A stretch of DNA of 64,000 nt, from the NCBI RefSeq assembly GCF_010728155.1, contig NZ_AP022605.1, forward strand, positions 3,162,001 through 3,226,000, given 5' to 3'. Position numbers and translations under genes: made by a program. The notes beneath the pieces are model-generated. The model was not told the origin of the DNA. It saw nothing but the letters and a program-made list of their open reading frames with translations, and did no database searches. Below, in pieces: positions 37,965 to 49,779 of the stretch (positions are counted from its first letter, which is position 1; every line of letters begins with the position of its first letter). Source of the stretch: Mycolicibacterium doricum (GTDB taxonomy: Bacteria > Actinomycetota > Actinomycetes > Mycobacteriales > Mycobacteriaceae).

Positions 37965-38231
37965 GTGTCGACCACGACAACGGTGCGCGTCGCGGTCCGC
38001 TACTTCGCCGCCGCACGGGCCGCCGCCGGCACGGAATCCGAGGATCTCACCGTGCCCACGGGCACGACGGTTCAAGCCCTGGTCGACGGATTGGCGTCGC
38101 GCAGCCCGGAATTCGGCCGGGTGCTGGCTCGGTGTTCGTACCTCTGCGACGGTGTCGCCGTGCGGGATGCTGGAATGGCGCTGATCAACGCGCAGACGCT
38201 CGATGTGCTTCCCCCGTTCGCCGGCGGATAA
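37965..38231 (+). CDS. moaD2: MoaD2, molybdopterin synthase sulfur-carrier subunit
   Basis: An 88-residue ubiquitin-like protein: VRVAVRYFAAARAAAGTESE at the start and the C-terminal Gly-Gly (LPPFAGG) that is thiocarboxylated. GTG 37965. Works with MoaE2 (40086-40514) in molybdopterin synthase; the two subunit genes lie on opposite sides of rpfA. Confidence 0.9.
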   Translation: MSTTTTVRVAVRYFAAARAAAGTESEDLTVPTGTTVQALVDGLASRSPEFGRVLARCSYLCDGVAVRDAGMALINAQTLDVLPPFAGG

Positions 38232-38232
38232 G

Positions 38233-38248
38233 CGTGATTTGCATCACA
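38233..38248 (+). promoter_or_regulatory. CRP-like binding site upstream of rpfA
   Basis: CGTGA-TTTGCA-TCACA matches the cAMP receptor protein consensus TGTGA-N6-TCACA with one mismatch. It begins two bases after the moaD2 stop. In M. tuberculosis the CRP homologue Rv3676 controls rpfA, so this site probably does the same here. Confidence 0.75.
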
Positions 38249-38268
38249 TAACGATATGGTCACAAGCT

Positions 38269-38278
38269 GGCTATAGCC
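38269..38278. repeat. Perfect 10-bp palindrome in the rpfA leader
   Basis: GGCTATAGCC reads the same on both strands, about 20 bp downstream of the CRP-like site. It could be part of the promoter or an operator half; no regulator can be named. Confidence 0.4.
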
Positions 38279-38456
38279 GACTTCACGCCCGCAAACTCCT
38301 GCGAAAACGACGAGCCAACTGCACCTTTAGAGCCCCTTTAAGATTTGCTCTCGCCGAAAACGCGGCGGTGGCGAAAAGGTGACTGGTGGGCGGTCAGCGG
38401 TTACGGTTCTGTCCCAGGCCAGACGACCCTAATCAACTGGCCCGCCCCGCCCGATA

Positions 38457-40079
<1,623 letters not shown>

Positions 40080-40085
40080 GTCAGG

Positions 40086-40514
40086 TCACGCCGAGTTCAC
40101 CCACTCGTCGGAGCCGTCGCCGAAGAACTGGTGTTTCCACACCGGTACCCGGTCCTTGACGGCGTCGACGAGCCGGGAACAAGTGTCGAACGCCGCCCTG
40201 CGATGGTCCGCTGCCACAGCGGCCACCAGGGCGGCGTCGCCTATTTCGAGGGGTCCGACGCGATGGCTGACGGCGATCGCACGCACTCCGTCGGCGTCTG
40301 CGGCGATCTCGGCGACCACCTCCTCGAGGACATGCGCGGCGGTGGGATGCGCGGTGTATTCGAGCCGGGTGACCCCGCGCCCGCCGTCGTGGTCGCGGAC
40401 CACACCGGCGAAACTCACGACGGCGCCCGCGGACCCATGTACCACGAGTTCTGCGTGCCCGGTCAGGTCGATCGGTTCCTCGGTCACGGCGGCGCGGAGC
40501 ACGACGGCGGTCAT
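40086..40514 (-). CDS. moaE2: MoaE2, molybdopterin synthase catalytic subunit
   Basis: A 142-residue protein with [37 protein letters not shown], and the active-site region [13 protein letters not shown] with the conserved lysines. Transfers sulfur from thiocarboxylated MoaD to precursor Z. ATG 40514 overlaps the mog stop. Convergent with rpfA, with only 6 bp between stops. Confidence 0.9.
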   Translation of the reverse strand: MTAVVLRAAVTEEPIDLTGHAELVVHGSAGAVVSFAGVVRDHDGGRGVTRLEYTAHPTAAHVLEEVVAEIAADADGVRAIAVSHRVGPLEIGDAALVAAVAADHRRAAFDTCSRLVDAVKDRVPVWKHQFFGDGSDEWVNSA

Positions 40515-40990
40515 CGCGGATGGTCCTTTCCGGCGAGTTGATCAAGAGCGTGGTCGAGGATGTCGCCGAGCACCGACAGGCCGTCTTTGACCCCACCGGG
40601 CGAGCCGGGCAGATTCACCACGAGTGTGCGCTCGGCCACACCGCAGATCCCCCGCGACAGCACCGCGGTCGGCACCTTCGGCAGCCCGGCCCTTCGAATG
40701 GCCTCGGCCAGGCCGGGCAGTTCGTAGTCGATGACGGCCGCGGTCGCCTGCGGGGTGGCGTCGGTCGGGGAGATGCCGGTGCCACCTGAGGTGATCACGA
40801 CGTCGACACCGTCGGCGACCGCGCCGCGCAACGCCGTTTCGACGGGCTCCCCGTCGGCCACTAGGACCGGATCTGGCGCCTCGACACCCCGGCCGGTCAA
40901 CCACTCGACGATCAGGGGCCCGGTTCGATCCTCGTACACGGCTGCGGCGGCTCGGGTCGAGGCGATGACCACGCGGCCGGTGCGCGTCAC
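40511..40990 (-). CDS. mog: Mog/MoaB-type molybdopterin adenylyltransferase
   Basis: A 159-residue MoCF-domain protein with [18 protein letters not shown] and [17 protein letters not shown], the molybdopterin-binding and AMP-transfer motifs. GTG 40990 overlaps the moaC stop, and its own stop overlaps moaE2, giving three tightly coupled genes. Adenylates molybdopterin before metal insertion. Confidence 0.9.
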   Translation of the reverse strand: MTRTGRVVIASTRAAAAVYEDRTGPLIVEWLTGRGVEAPDPVLVADGEPVETALRGAVADGVDVVITSGGTGISPTDATPQATAAVIDYELPGLAEAIRRAGLPKVPTAVLSRGICGVAERTLVVNLPGSPGGVKDGLSVLGDILDHALDQLAGKDHPR

Positions 40991-41472
40991 GTCCGTGTCC
41001 AGGTGCCGGTCTTGCCGCCCTCTTTACGCAGCACCGCGATGTCATCGATGCGGGCGGCCGGATCGACCGCCTTGATCATGTCGTAGATGGTCAGGGCCGC
41101 CACGCTCACCGCGGTCAGCGCTTCCAACTCCACACCGGTGCGGTCGGTGGTCCGCACGGTGGCGGTCACGCGGACGTGGCCCTCGCCGATGCCGAAGTCG
41201 ACGTCCACACCGGTCAGCGCCAGCTGGTGGCACAGGGGGATAAGCTCGCTGGTGCGTTTGGCGGCCATGATGCCCGCGACGCGGGCGGTCGCCAGCGCGT
41301 CACCCTTGGGCAGCCCGCCGGAGGCGATCAGTGCGACCACGTCGGGTCGGGTATGCACAGTGCCCGCGGCGGCGGCGGTGCGTTTGGTGACGTCTTTGGC
41401 GGTGACGTCGACCATGTGCGCCGCGCCGGACTCGTCGACGTGCGAAAGCCCGTGGCCCGAGCCCGTGGTCAC
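40987..41472 (-). CDS. moaC: MoaC, cyclic pyranopterin monophosphate synthase
   Basis: A 161-residue protein with [40 protein letters not shown] and the C-terminal [12 protein letters not shown], all active-site segments of MoaC. Works with MoaA to make cyclic pyranopterin. GTG 41472 overlaps the stop of the upstream small gene by one base. Confidence 0.92.
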   Translation of the reverse strand: MTTGSGHGLSHVDESGAAHMVDVTAKDVTKRTAAAAGTVHTRPDVVALIASGGLPKGDALATARVAGIMAAKRTSELIPLCHQLALTGVDVDFGIGEGHVRVTATVRTTDRTGVELEALTAVSVAALTIYDMIKAVDPAARIDDIAVLRKEGGKTGTWTRT

Positions 41473-41663
41473 TATCTGTTGACGACGGTGACGGGATGCA
41501 GGTACGGCAGCTCTTCGGCCGGCAGCGGGAAGGTCAGGTCACCGAACGGCGAGAGCGCCCCGACGCGATCGGTGGCCAGCTCGCTTACGGCGTGCTCGTC
41601 ACCGTCGAGATGCGTGGGCCACCCCGGATCGATGTACTGCTTCTTCGATTTCTTGTCAGCCAC
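41472..41663 (-). CDS. Small conserved mycobacterial protein (Rv0863-like)
   Basis: About 63 residues from GTG 41663: [20 protein letters not shown] then [20 protein letters not shown] and [18 protein letters not shown]. Family unknown. The stop overlaps the moaC start. An in-frame upstream start would lengthen it. Rv0863 occupies the same place in M. tuberculosis. First gene of the moaC-mog-moaE2 run, divergent from the helicase-associated gene. Confidence 0.65.
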   Translation of the reverse strand: MADKKSKKQYIDPGWPTHLDGDEHAVSELATDRVGALSPFGDLTFPLPAEELPYLHPVTVVNR

Positions 41664-41728
41664 GCCCACATTGTGGCAAACGCCGCAGCGCATGGCGAGG
41701 CGGGGTGGCTGGTTTACGCTGGTCAGCG

Positions 41729-43984
41729 ATGACAGCACAGATTCCGGGCGTCCCCCTGGCCGCCTGGTTGGCCCAACTACCCGACGAGCGGCTGATCCGG
41801 CTGCTGGAGTTGCGCCCTGACCTCACCCAGCCGCCGCCGGGCACGATCGCCGCGCTGGCCGCGCGGGCGACGTCGCGGCAGTCGGTGAAAGCCGCCACCG
41901 ACGGCCTGGATTTCCTGCGGTTGGCCGTGCTGGATGCGCTGCTCGTGCTGCACGCCGACACCACCGCGGTGCCGTTGACGAAGCTGTTCGAGCTGATCGG
42001 GGCCCGTGCCGACGAGAGCACCATCACTGCCGCGGTCGAGGACCTGCGCACCCGCGCGCTGATGTGGGGTCACGACGAGGTACGAGTGGCGGCCGAGCTT
42101 GCGTCCGGGCTGCCGTGGTATCCGGGCCAGGCGGTCATCGAGACCGCCGCGCACGGCGCCGACGCCATCGCACACGAACTGGCCGGACTCGACACCGCTC
42201 AGCGCGACCTGCTCGAGCGGCTCCTCGAGGGGTCGCCGGTGGGACGCACGCGGGATGCGGCGCCCGGAACGCCGGCCGACCGACCGGTGCAGCGCCTGCT
42301 GGCGGCGGGACTGCTGCGTCAGGTCGACGACGACACCGTGATCCTGCCCCGCCTCGTCGGCCAGGCGCTGCGCGGCGAGGTGCCCGGACCGACGGAGCTG
42401 ACCGCACCCGATCCGGTCACGACCTCGACGAAGATGTCCGATGTCGACGCGGTCGCCGCGGGTGCGGCCATCGACTTGCTGCGCCAAGTCGACGTACTGC
42501 TCGAGGCGCTGTCGGCGGCCCCGGTGCCGGAACGGCGTAGCGGCGGTCTCGGAGTGCGCGACCTCAAACGCCTCGTGAAAGCCACCGGTATCGACGAGCG
42601 ACGGCTGGGGTTGATCCTCGAGGTCGCGTTGGGTGCGGGCCTCATCGCGGCCGGATCGCCGGAACCCGATCCGGGCGAGGGAACCGGCCCGTTCTGGGCG
42701 CCGACGGTGGCGGCCGACCGGTTCACCGAATCGCCGACCGCGGTACGCTGGCACCTTCTCGCCTCGACGTGGCTGGATCTGCCCGCTCGGCCGGGGCTCA
42801 TCGGCAGCCGGGGTCCCGACGGCAAACCCTATGGCGCGCTGTCCGATTCGCTGTACTCGACGGCGGCGCCGCTGGACCGCCGGCTGCTGCTGAGTGTGCT
42901 GGCCGACCTGCCCGCGGGCTCGGGGGTCGACGCGGCGTCGGCGTCACGGGCGATGATCTGGCGCCGACCGCGCTGGGCGGTCCGGTTGCAGCCCGAACCG
43001 GTCGGCGGCCTGCTCGCCGAGGCACACACCCTCGGCATGGTGGGTCGCGGCGCGATCGCGACGCCCAGCCGCAAACTACTGGGCGGCGAGGCGCCCGAGG
43101 ATGTCGTGGCGGCCATGGCGAAGGTGCTGCCCGCACCCATCGACCACTTCCTGGTGCAAGCCGACCTCACCGTGGTCGTGCCGGGGCCGCTCGAACGCGA
43201 CCTCGCCGAGCAGCTGGCGGCCGTCGCAGCGGTGGAGTCGGCGGGCGCGGCGATGGTGTATCGGGTCAGCGAGGCGTCGATCCGGCGCGCGCTCGACACC
43301 GGCAGGACCGCCAGCGAACTGCACTCGTTCTTCGGGCGTCATTCGAAGACCGCGGTGCCGCAGGGTCTGACGTATCTGATCGACGACGTCGCGCGCCGCC
43401 ACGGCCAGCTGCGGGTCGGTATCGCGGCGTCGTTCGTGCGATGCGAGGACCCGGCGCTGCTGGCGCAGGCCGTGGCCGCACCGGCCACCGACGCCGTGGA
43501 GCTGCGGCTGTTGGCCCCGACGGTGGCGGTGTCCCAGGCGCCGATCGCCGACGTGCTCGCCGCCCTCCGAAACGCCGGGCTCGCCCCCGCGGCCGAGGAT
43601 GCGTCGGGCGCGATCGTCGACATCCGCACTCGCGGGTCGCGGGTGCCCGCCCCGGGTCGGCGGCGGGTCTACCGGCCGGTGCCCACGCCCAGCGGCCAGA
43701 CGCTCGGCGCGATCGTCGCGGTGCTCCGCAAGGTCGCCGCCGCGCCGTCCGGGAACATGCGGCTCGATCCCGGCGTTGCGATAACGCAGTTGCAGGAAGC
43801 GGCTGTTCAGCAGACGTCGGTGGTGATCGGCTACGTGGACCCGGCTGGGGTGGCCACGCAGCGGGTGGTCGACCCGGTCAACGTCCGCGGCGGCCAGTTG
43901 ACCGCCTACGATCCGGCATCCGGTCGAGTGCGCGAATTCGCCATCCATCGCGTGACGTCGGTGGTGTCGGCCGAGAGCGAATAA
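41729..43984 (+). CDS. Helicase-associated protein with XPB/Ssl2-like C-terminal domain (Rv0862c-like)
   Basis: A 751-residue protein resembling Rv0862c (756). It has repeated winged-helix-like segments in the first 400 residues (for example [20 protein letters not shown] and [14 protein letters not shown]) and a C-terminal Helicase_C_3 (XPB_Ssl2)-type domain with [40 protein letters not shown] and a final [20 protein letters not shown] segment like WYL regulators. No Walker A motif, so not a helicase itself. ATG 41729. It ends 41 bp before xpb. Probable partner of XPB (inference). Confidence 0.78.
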   Translation: MTAQIPGVPLAAWLAQLPDERLIRLLELRPDLTQPPPGTIAALAARATSRQSVKAATDGLDFLRLAVLDALLVLHADTTAVPLTKLFELIGARADESTITAAVEDLRTRALMWGHDEVRVAAELASGLPWYPGQAVIETAAHGADAIAHELAGLDTAQRDLLERLLEGSPVGRTRDAAPGTPADRPVQRLLAAGLLRQVDDDTVILPRLVGQALRGEVPGPTELTAPDPVTTSTKMSDVDAVAAGAAIDLLRQVDVLLEALSAAPVPERRSGGLGVRDLKRLVKATGIDERRLGLILEVALGAGLIAAGSPEPDPGEGTGPFWAPTVAADRFTESPTAVRWHLLASTWLDLPARPGLIGSRGPDGKPYGALSDSLYSTAAPLDRRLLLSVLADLPAGSGVDAASASRAMIWRRPRWAVRLQPEPVGGLLAEAHTLGMVGRGAIATPSRKLLGGEAPEDVVAAMAKVLPAPIDHFLVQADLTVVVPGPLERDLAEQLAAVAAVESAGAAMVYRVSEASIRRALDTGRTASELHSFFGRHSKTAVPQGLTYLIDDVARRHGQLRVGIAASFVRCEDPALLAQAVAAPATDAVELRLLAPTVAVSQAPIADVLAALRNAGLAPAAEDASGAIVDIRTRGSRVPAPGRRRVYRPVPTPSGQTLGAIVAVLRKVAAAPSGNMRLDPGVAITQLQEAAVQQTSVVIGYVDPAGVATQRVVDPVNVRGGQLTAYDPASGRVREFAIHRVTSVVSAESE

Positions 43985-44025
43985 TGGAGCAATGACTTCC
44001 AGCGAGAAGCGGAGCGGGATCGCGC

Positions 44026-45675
44026 ATGACTGACGGCCCTTTGATTGTGCAGTCCGACAAGACGGTGCTGCTCGAGGTCGACCACGAGCAGGCGCAGGCG
44101 GCCCGCGCCGCGATCGCGCCGTTCGCGGAGCTGGAACGCGCCCCGGAGCACATCCACACCTACCGCATCACCCCGCTGGCGCTGTGGAATGCCCGTGCCG
44201 CGGGCCATGACGCCGAGCAGGTGGTCGATGCGCTGGTGTCATTCTCCCGCTACGCCGTCCCCCAGCCCCTGCTCGTCGACATCGTCGACACCATGGCCCG
44301 CTACGGCCGCCTGCAGCTGGTGAAGAGCCCGGCGCACGGCCTGGTCCTGGTCAGCTTGGACCGGGCGGTGCTCGAAGAAGTGCTTCGCAACAAGAAGATC
44401 GCCCCGATGCTCGGCGCCCGCATCGACGACGACACGGTGATCGTGCACGGCAGTGAGCGTGGCCGGGTCAAGCAGATGCTGCTCAAGATCGGCTGGCCGG
44501 CCGAGGACCTCGCCGGCTACGTCGACGGCGAGCGCCACCCGATTGACCTGCTCCAGGACGGTTGGCAGCTGCGCGACTACCAGGAGATGGCCGCCGACTC
44601 ATTCTGGTCGGGCGGGTCCGGCGTGGTCGTGCTGCCGTGCGGTGCGGGTAAGACACTCGTCGGTGCGGCGGCGATGGCCAAGGCCGGTGCCACCACGCTC
44701 ATCCTCGTCACCAACACCGTCGCGGGGCGGCAGTGGAAACGCGAACTGGTCGCGCGCACGACGCTGACCGAAGAGGAGATCGGCGAGTACTCCGGTGAGA
44801 AGAAGGAGATCCGGCCGGTCACCATCGCCACGTACCAGGTCATCACCCGGCGCACCAAGGGTGAATACCGCCACCTCGAGCTGTTCGACAGCCGCGACTG
44901 GGGGCTGATCATCTACGACGAGGTGCACTTGCTGCCCGCGCCGGTGTTCCGGATGACGGCCGACCTGCAGTCGCGCCGCCGGCTGGGGCTGACCGCCACG
45001 CTGATCCGCGAGGACGGCCGCGAGGGCGACGTGTTCAGCCTGATCGGACCGAAGCGTTACGACGCGCCGTGGAAGGACATCGAGGCGCAAGGCTGGATCG
45101 CGCCGGCGGAGTGCATCGAGGTGCGGGTGACGATGACGGACAACGAGCGCATGCTCTACGCGGTCGCCGAACCCGAGGAACGGTACAAGCTGTGCTCGAC
45201 GGTGCACACGAAGATCGCTGTCGTCCGGTCGATCCTGGAGCGCCACCAGGGGGAACAGACCCTGGTGATCGGCGCCTACCTCGATCAGCTCGCTGAGCTG
45301 GGCGAGGAGTTGGACGCCCCGGTGATCCAGGGCTCGACGAAGAACGCCGAGCGTGAGCTGCTGTTCGACCAGTTCCGCCGCGGCGAGATCTCGACGCTGG
45401 TGGTCTCCAAGGTCGCGAACTTCTCCATCGACCTACCGGAAGCGTCTGTGGCGGTTCAGGTTTCGGGCACTTTCGGCTCGCGGCAGGAAGAAGCGCAACG
45501 GTTGGGCCGGCTGCTGCGGCCCAAGCACGACGGCGGCGGGGCGGTGTTCTACTCCGTCGTCTCACGGGACAGCCTCGATGCCGAGTACGCCGCGCACCGG
45601 CAGCGCTTCCTCGCCGAGCAGGGCTACGGCTATGTCATCAAGGACGCCGACGACCTATTGGGTCCGGCGATCTGA
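44026..45675 (+). CDS. ercc3: XPB/Ercc3 DNA helicase
   Basis: A 549-residue SF2 helicase, like Rv0861c (542). Motifs: Walker A CGAGKT (residues 205-210), DEVH box (298-301), RED motif in TLIREDGREGD and motif VI QEEAQRLGRLLRPK. The N-terminal region (about 30-165) is the damage-recognition-like domain. ATP-dependent 3'-5' unwinding, ascribed to DNA repair; the exact mycobacterial role is unsettled. ATG 44026. Convergent with the permease gene. Confidence 0.92.
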   Translation: MTDGPLIVQSDKTVLLEVDHEQAQAARAAIAPFAELERAPEHIHTYRITPLALWNARAAGHDAEQVVDALVSFSRYAVPQPLLVDIVDTMARYGRLQLVKSPAHGLVLVSLDRAVLEEVLRNKKIAPMLGARIDDDTVIVHGSERGRVKQMLLKIGWPAEDLAGYVDGERHPIDLLQDGWQLRDYQEMAADSFWSGGSGVVVLPCGAGKTLVGAAAMAKAGATTLILVTNTVAGRQWKRELVARTTLTEEEIGEYSGEKKEIRPVTIATYQVITRRTKGEYRHLELFDSRDWGLIIYDEVHLLPAPVFRMTADLQSRRRLGLTATLIREDGREGDVFSLIGPKRYDAPWKDIEAQGWIAPAECIEVRVTMTDNERMLYAVAEPEERYKLCSTVHTKIAVVRSILERHQGEQTLVIGAYLDQLAELGEELDAPVIQGSTKNAERELLFDQFRRGEISTLVVSKVANFSIDLPEASVAVQVSGTFGSRQEEAQRLGRLLRPKHDGGGAVFYSVVSRDSLDAEYAAHRQRFLAEQGYGYVIKDADDLLGPAI

Positions 45676-45705
45676 ACACCGTGAGGCGATGGCTCACACG
45701 GCTCG

Positions 45706-47109
45706 TCATTTGATGTCCTTCTCGGCATCGGCCAGCGCGGCGAATTCCTCGTCGGGCGAGTTCGCCACCAGGTGGTGGCGGCTGTAGATCCCGAAGTAGG
45801 CCATGAATGCGGCGAACACCACCAGACACCAGGTGGCCGCCGTGCTGTCCACGAGGAAGGTCGCGACCACGGCCAAGGCGGCGATGACGAGCGCGAAACC
45901 GGTGGTGAGGATGCCGCCCGGGGTGCGGTACGGCCGCGGCATGCCCGGTTCGCGCACCCGCAGCGCGATGTGGCTGATCATCATCAGCACGTAGGACAGC
46001 GCGGCGCCGAACACCGCCATGTTGAGCAGCATTGCGCCCTGACCGGTCAGCGACAGAATGAAGCCGATGACACCGGGCACCACCAGGGCCAGCGTCGGCG
46101 CCCTACGGGAGTTGACCACCGACAGCCGCTTGGGCAGGTACCCCGCGCGTGACAGCGCGAACAGCTGACGCGAGTAGGCGTAGATGATGGTGAAGAAGCT
46201 CGCGATCAACCCGGCCAGGCCGATGTAGTTGACCACTTTGGCCATCGTCGTGTCGCCGAGTGCCTCCACCAGCGGGTTGCCCGACGCGCTGATCAGCTGG
46301 GCCCCGCCGGAGCCGGCCGCCAGCACCAGCACGGCGCTGCCGGTCACCAGCAGCACAGCCATCGCCGCGAGGATCCCCCGCGGGACGTTGCGGGACGGAT
46401 CCTTGGCCTCTTCGGCGGCCAGCGGCACGCCTTCGATGGCGAGGAAAAACCAGATCGCGAACGGCACGGCCGCCCAGATTCCCAGGTAGCCGAACGGCAG
46501 GAACGACGAGGCGCCCGCCGCGTCGGTGGGCGCGATGTCGGTGAGGTTGGCGGCGTCGAAGCTCCCGGCCGCCGCGATGGCGAAGATGACCAGGCCGGCG
46601 AGCGCGATCGCCGTGATCACGAACATAACCTTGAGCGCTTCACCGACGCCGGCGAGATGTATCCCGATGAACAGCAGGTACACCGCCAGATACACCCACC
46701 AGCCGTCGGTGATGCCGAACAGTCCCAGCGATTCGACGTAGGCGCCGATGAACGTCGCGATGGCGGCCGGGGCGATTGCGTACTCGATGAGAATGGCTGT
46801 GCCGGTGGCGAATCCGCCCCACGGTCCGAGCGCGCGGCGGGCGAAGGTGTAGCCGCCGCCCGCGGCCGGCAGTGCTGAGGACATCTCGGCCATCCCCAAC
46901 ACCATCGCCAGGTACATGCCGGCGATGATCACGCCGGCGATCAGAAGCCCGCCGAAGCCGCCCTCGGCGAGCCCGAAGTTCCATCCCGAGTAGTCGCCGG
47001 AGATGACGTAGCCGACGCCGAGGCCGGCGAGGAGAACCCAGCCGGCAGTGCCCTGCTTGAGCGTCCGTTTGGCGAGATAGTCGCTGGATTCGCTCTGTGC
47101 GGTGTCCAC
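45706..47109 (-). CDS. APC-family permease, ethanolamine-permease-like
   Basis: A 467-residue permease with about 12 helices. The first helix VISGDYSGWNFGLAEGGFGG resembles ethanolamine permeases (Eat); PAAGGGYTFARRALGPWGGF and AIEGVPLAAEEAKDPSRNVP are APC landmarks. GTG 47109. No ethanolamine-lyase genes nearby, so the substrate could be another amine or amino acid. Not between ercc3 and fadB in M. tuberculosis. Confidence 0.82.
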   Translation of the reverse strand: MDTAQSESSDYLAKRTLKQGTAGWVLLAGLGVGYVISGDYSGWNFGLAEGGFGGLLIAGVIIAGMYLAMVLGMAEMSSALPAAGGGYTFARRALGPWGGFATGTAILIEYAIAPAAIATFIGAYVESLGLFGITDGWWVYLAVYLLFIGIHLAGVGEALKVMFVITAIALAGLVIFAIAAAGSFDAANLTDIAPTDAAGASSFLPFGYLGIWAAVPFAIWFFLAIEGVPLAAEEAKDPSRNVPRGILAAMAVLLVTGSAVLVLAAGSGGAQLISASGNPLVEALGDTTMAKVVNYIGLAGLIASFFTIIYAYSRQLFALSRAGYLPKRLSVVNSRRAPTLALVVPGVIGFILSLTGQGAMLLNMAVFGAALSYVLMMISHIALRVREPGMPRPYRTPGGILTTGFALVIAALAVVATFLVDSTAATWCLVVFAAFMAYFGIYSRHHLVANSPDEEFAALADAEKDIK

Positions 47110-47270
47110 CCGCCGATGCTAGACCGGGCGGGGATCTGCCGCCGGTCAAACATCGATGTGCCGGTCCTCTCGAATCGGCACCGGTTGGCGCATCGCGTCC
47201 TACCAGGCCGCCACGGCCATCTGGCCGCACCCGTGACAGCGCAGGCCCGAACACGCTAGCCTCGACACCC

Positions 47271-47825
47271 ATGACCGGACGTCCGCGCACGCGCGCTGTC
47301 GCGACAATCCGCGGGGCCAGGCTTTCGCTGGCGTGCGTGGCCGTCGGCCTCGGCACACTCTGGCTGGCGGGCCCCGCGGCCGCCCAACCCGGCTTCCCTC
47401 CGGCGCCTGCCCCGGTTCCGGGGCCGCCGGCGCCGCCGCCGGTCGGCGCGCCGCCGGTCCCGCAGGTGCAGAACCCGGTCTACGGCTCGGGCGACGGGCC
47501 GCTCGGCTTCCTGCGCGACGCCTGGCATCAGGCCCAGAACCCGTACGGCATGGGGATGCCGGATCAGATGCCGGCGGTCTCCCCACCGCCGCCGGGCGCC
47601 GGTCCCCCACCCCCGCTGCCGCCCGGATACACGTCGTTCACCGCGCCGGAATCGTCCACGCCGGCTGTCGGGCCCGCCGAGGGACCGCAGGCCGCAGGCC
47701 CGCCGCTCCCTCCGGGCTACTACCCGCTGGACGGTCCGCCGCCGCCGGGGTACTTCGACCCACCGCCGCCTCCCCCACCGGGGCCGCCGCCGGCACCGCC
47801 GAAGATCATCGCTGGGCAGCCCTGA
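47271..47825 (+). CDS. Secreted proline-rich protein
   Basis: A 184-residue protein. The signal peptide (about 1-38; LACVAVGLGTLWLAGPAAAQ) is followed by Pro-rich linkers flanking a short central segment NPVYGSGDGPLGFLRDAWHQ and AQNPYGMGMPDQMP. More than a third of the mature protein is Pro, Gly or Ala. I do not recognise a catalytic domain. ATG 47271. Divergent from the permease (161-bp gap). Confidence 0.72.
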   Translation: MTGRPRTRAVATIRGARLSLACVAVGLGTLWLAGPAAAQPGFPPAPAPVPGPPAPPPVGAPPVPQVQNPVYGSGDGPLGFLRDAWHQAQNPYGMGMPDQMPAVSPPPPGAGPPPPLPPGYTSFTAPESSTPAVGPAEGPQAAGPPLPPGYYPLDGPPPPGYFDPPPPPPPGPPPAPPKIIAGQP

Positions 47826-47843
47826 GCTGAGCCGCGTCCGTGT

Positions 47844-48188
47844 CTAGGCGTGCGGTCCGACGGCTTTCATCACCGTCAACAGCACCGCGGAGTCTTCCAG
47901 TGCGTGCAATCCGTGCCGCGTCTTCGGGATGACGATCAGGTCGCCGGTGCTGCCCTCCCAGCCGGCGTCGCCGGCGTGGAGGCGGACGCGGCCGTGCAGC
48001 ACCTGCAGCGTGCCTTCCTCGGGGGCCTCATGCTCGCCCATGTCCTGGTCGACGGCCAACGCGATCAGCGTCTGCCGCAGCGAGTGCTCGTGGCCACCGT
48101 AGACGGTGTGGGCACTGCGGCCGCTGTTGTGGGACCGGGCGGTCTCCAGGTGTTCGCGGACCAGGGCCGTGAGTGAGATCTTCTCCAT
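47844..48188 (-). CDS. Cupin-domain protein
   Basis: A 114-residue cupin-type barrel: HEAPEEGTLQVLHGRVRLHA then GDLIVIPKTRHGLHALED, with the histidines and glutamate of a metal site. No signal peptide. ATG 48188 chosen. Similar short cupins bind metals or sense small molecules; function unknown. Convergent with the secreted protein gene. Confidence 0.72.
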   Translation of the reverse strand: MEKISLTALVREHLETARSHNSGRSAHTVYGGHEHSLRQTLIALAVDQDMGEHEAPEEGTLQVLHGRVRLHAGDAGWEGSTGDLIVIPKTRHGLHALEDSAVLLTVMKAVGPHA

Positions 48189-48239
48189 GGGAGGTGGTGT
48201 TCCCCGCTTCGTGTGTGTGCAATCACGGCGTCGCGGCAC

Positions 48240-49229
48240 TCAGCTCAGCGCCGGGATGACCAGCTGCTCGAACATCTCGATACCCGACCGGTCGTAAGCC
48301 GCTTCGGGGAAATACACGATGGCGTATTCGCACCCGAGATCGCGCATCCGCGACAGCTTCTCGATGACCTGCTCCGGTGTGCCGCTGGCCGACTCCGGCG
48401 CCGTCGCGGTCGCCAGCATCGCCTCCACAGCGTCCTTGTCGGCCACTGCGACCTGCCGTTCCCGCACGCGCTCCACCCGCGCGGCGACGTCGTCGTTCGA
48501 GTCGCCGATCACGGCGTTGAAGTTGGCCGAGCGCACGATCGCGCCGTAGTCGGTGCCGACCTCGCGACAGTGCCCGGCCAGCACCTCCGACTTGTGTCGG
48601 AAGCCCTCCGGTTCGGAGGTGAAGTTGGTGTACTGCGCGTACTTCGCGGCGATGCGCAGCGTGACCTTCTCGCCACCGCCGGCGATCCACAGCGGAATAC
48701 TGTTGCTCTGCAGTGGTTTGGGTTGCACGATCGCGTCGGTGACCTGATAGTGCTTGCCGTCGAGGGTGGCGCGTCCGTACCGCCACGCGTCACGCATGAT
48801 CTGCACACCCTCGTCGAGCCTGCCCAGCCGCGCGCCGGCCGACGGGAAACCGTAACCGTAGGCGCGCCATTCGTGCTCGTACCAGCCTCCGCCGACCCCC
48901 ATCTGCACCCGGCCGCCGGAGATGACGTCGACCGTCGAGGCCACCTTCGCCAAATAGGCGGGGTTACGGTAGCTCATCGCCGTGCACATCTGTCCCAGTT
49001 TGATGCGTGAGGTGGTCGCGGCGTAGGCGGCCATCAGCGACCACGCTTCGTGGGTGGCCTCGTCGGTCGGCACCGGCACGGTGTGGAAGTGGTCGTAGAC
49101 CCACAGCGAGTCCCATGCGGTGCCGTCGGCGTAGGTGGCCAGCTCTGACATCACCCGCCAGTGTCGGTCGACCGGTATGCCGACCAAATCGAGCCGCCAG
49201 CCCTGCGGGATGAACAGTCCAAATTGCAT
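48240..49229 (-). CDS. Luciferase-like (F420-dependent) oxidoreductase
   Basis: A 329-residue LLM-class protein: MQFGLFIPQGWRLDLVGIPV, DSLWVYDHFHTVP, RIKLGQMCTAMSYRNPAYLA and SGGRVQMGVGGGWYEHEWRA. These are the TIM-barrel and cofactor-region motifs of the F420-dependent branch. ATG 49229 chosen. Substrate unknown. Same strand as the cupin gene, 51 bp upstream of it. Confidence 0.85.
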   Translation of the reverse strand: MQFGLFIPQGWRLDLVGIPVDRHWRVMSELATYADGTAWDSLWVYDHFHTVPVPTDEATHEAWSLMAAYAATTSRIKLGQMCTAMSYRNPAYLAKVASTVDVISGGRVQMGVGGGWYEHEWRAYGYGFPSAGARLGRLDEGVQIMRDAWRYGRATLDGKHYQVTDAIVQPKPLQSNSIPLWIAGGGEKVTLRIAAKYAQYTNFTSEPEGFRHKSEVLAGHCREVGTDYGAIVRSANFNAVIGDSNDDVAARVERVRERQVAVADKDAVEAMLATATAPESASGTPEQVIEKLSRMRDLGCEYAIVYFPEAAYDRSGIEMFEQLVIPALS

Positions 49230-49309
49230 GACCCCGACTGTAGCGGTGGGCTGCCGGGATTCCGGCAAACTCAGACCAGTTGTCGGTGGTCGTCATTACG
49301 CTCACGAAC

Positions 49310-49735
49310 ATGGCCCTGTCGAAAGAGCAGCGCGAGCAGTTTCTCGCCGAACCGCATGTCGCCGCGCTATCGGTGTCCGCCGGATCCGAGCGCGGCCCGC
49401 TGACCGTCCCGGTCTGGTATCAGTACTCCGCCGGCGGGCAGCCGTGGGTGCTCACCGGCGCAGGTTCACGTAAACACCGGCTGATCGAGGCGGCGGGATA
49501 CTTCTCCATGATGGTCGAACGCCTTGAGCCGACGGTGCGCTATGTCACGGTGGACGGCCCGGTCAGCCGCATCGAACCTGGCACCGATGATCACCTCGTC
49601 GAAGTGGCCAAGCGGTATCTCCCGCCCGAAGCGGTCGAAACGTATCTGGAGATGGCCCGCCGTGAGCACGGGGAGAGCGTGGTGATTCACCTCCGCCCGC
49701 AGCACTGGATTTCGTCGGACCTCGGCTCCTTCTAA
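49310..49735 (+). CDS. Pyridoxamine 5'-phosphate oxidase-fold protein (possibly F420-binding)
   Basis: A 141-residue split-barrel protein: LAEPHVAALSVSAGSERGPL, TVPVWYQYSAGGQPWVLTGA and GSRKHRLIEAAGYFSMMVER. Such short PNPOx-like proteins in mycobacteria bind flavins, F420 or biliverdin; which one cannot be read here. ATG 49310. Divergent from the LLM gene, which may point to shared F420 use. Confidence 0.78.
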   Translation: MALSKEQREQFLAEPHVAALSVSAGSERGPLTVPVWYQYSAGGQPWVLTGAGSRKHRLIEAAGYFSMMVERLEPTVRYVTVDGPVSRIEPGTDDHLVEVAKRYLPPEAVETYLEMARREHGESVVIHLRPQHWISSDLGSF

Positions 49736-49779
49736 TGCCCATCGCGCTGATGCCCATCGCGGCACCGGTCGCTCACGGC

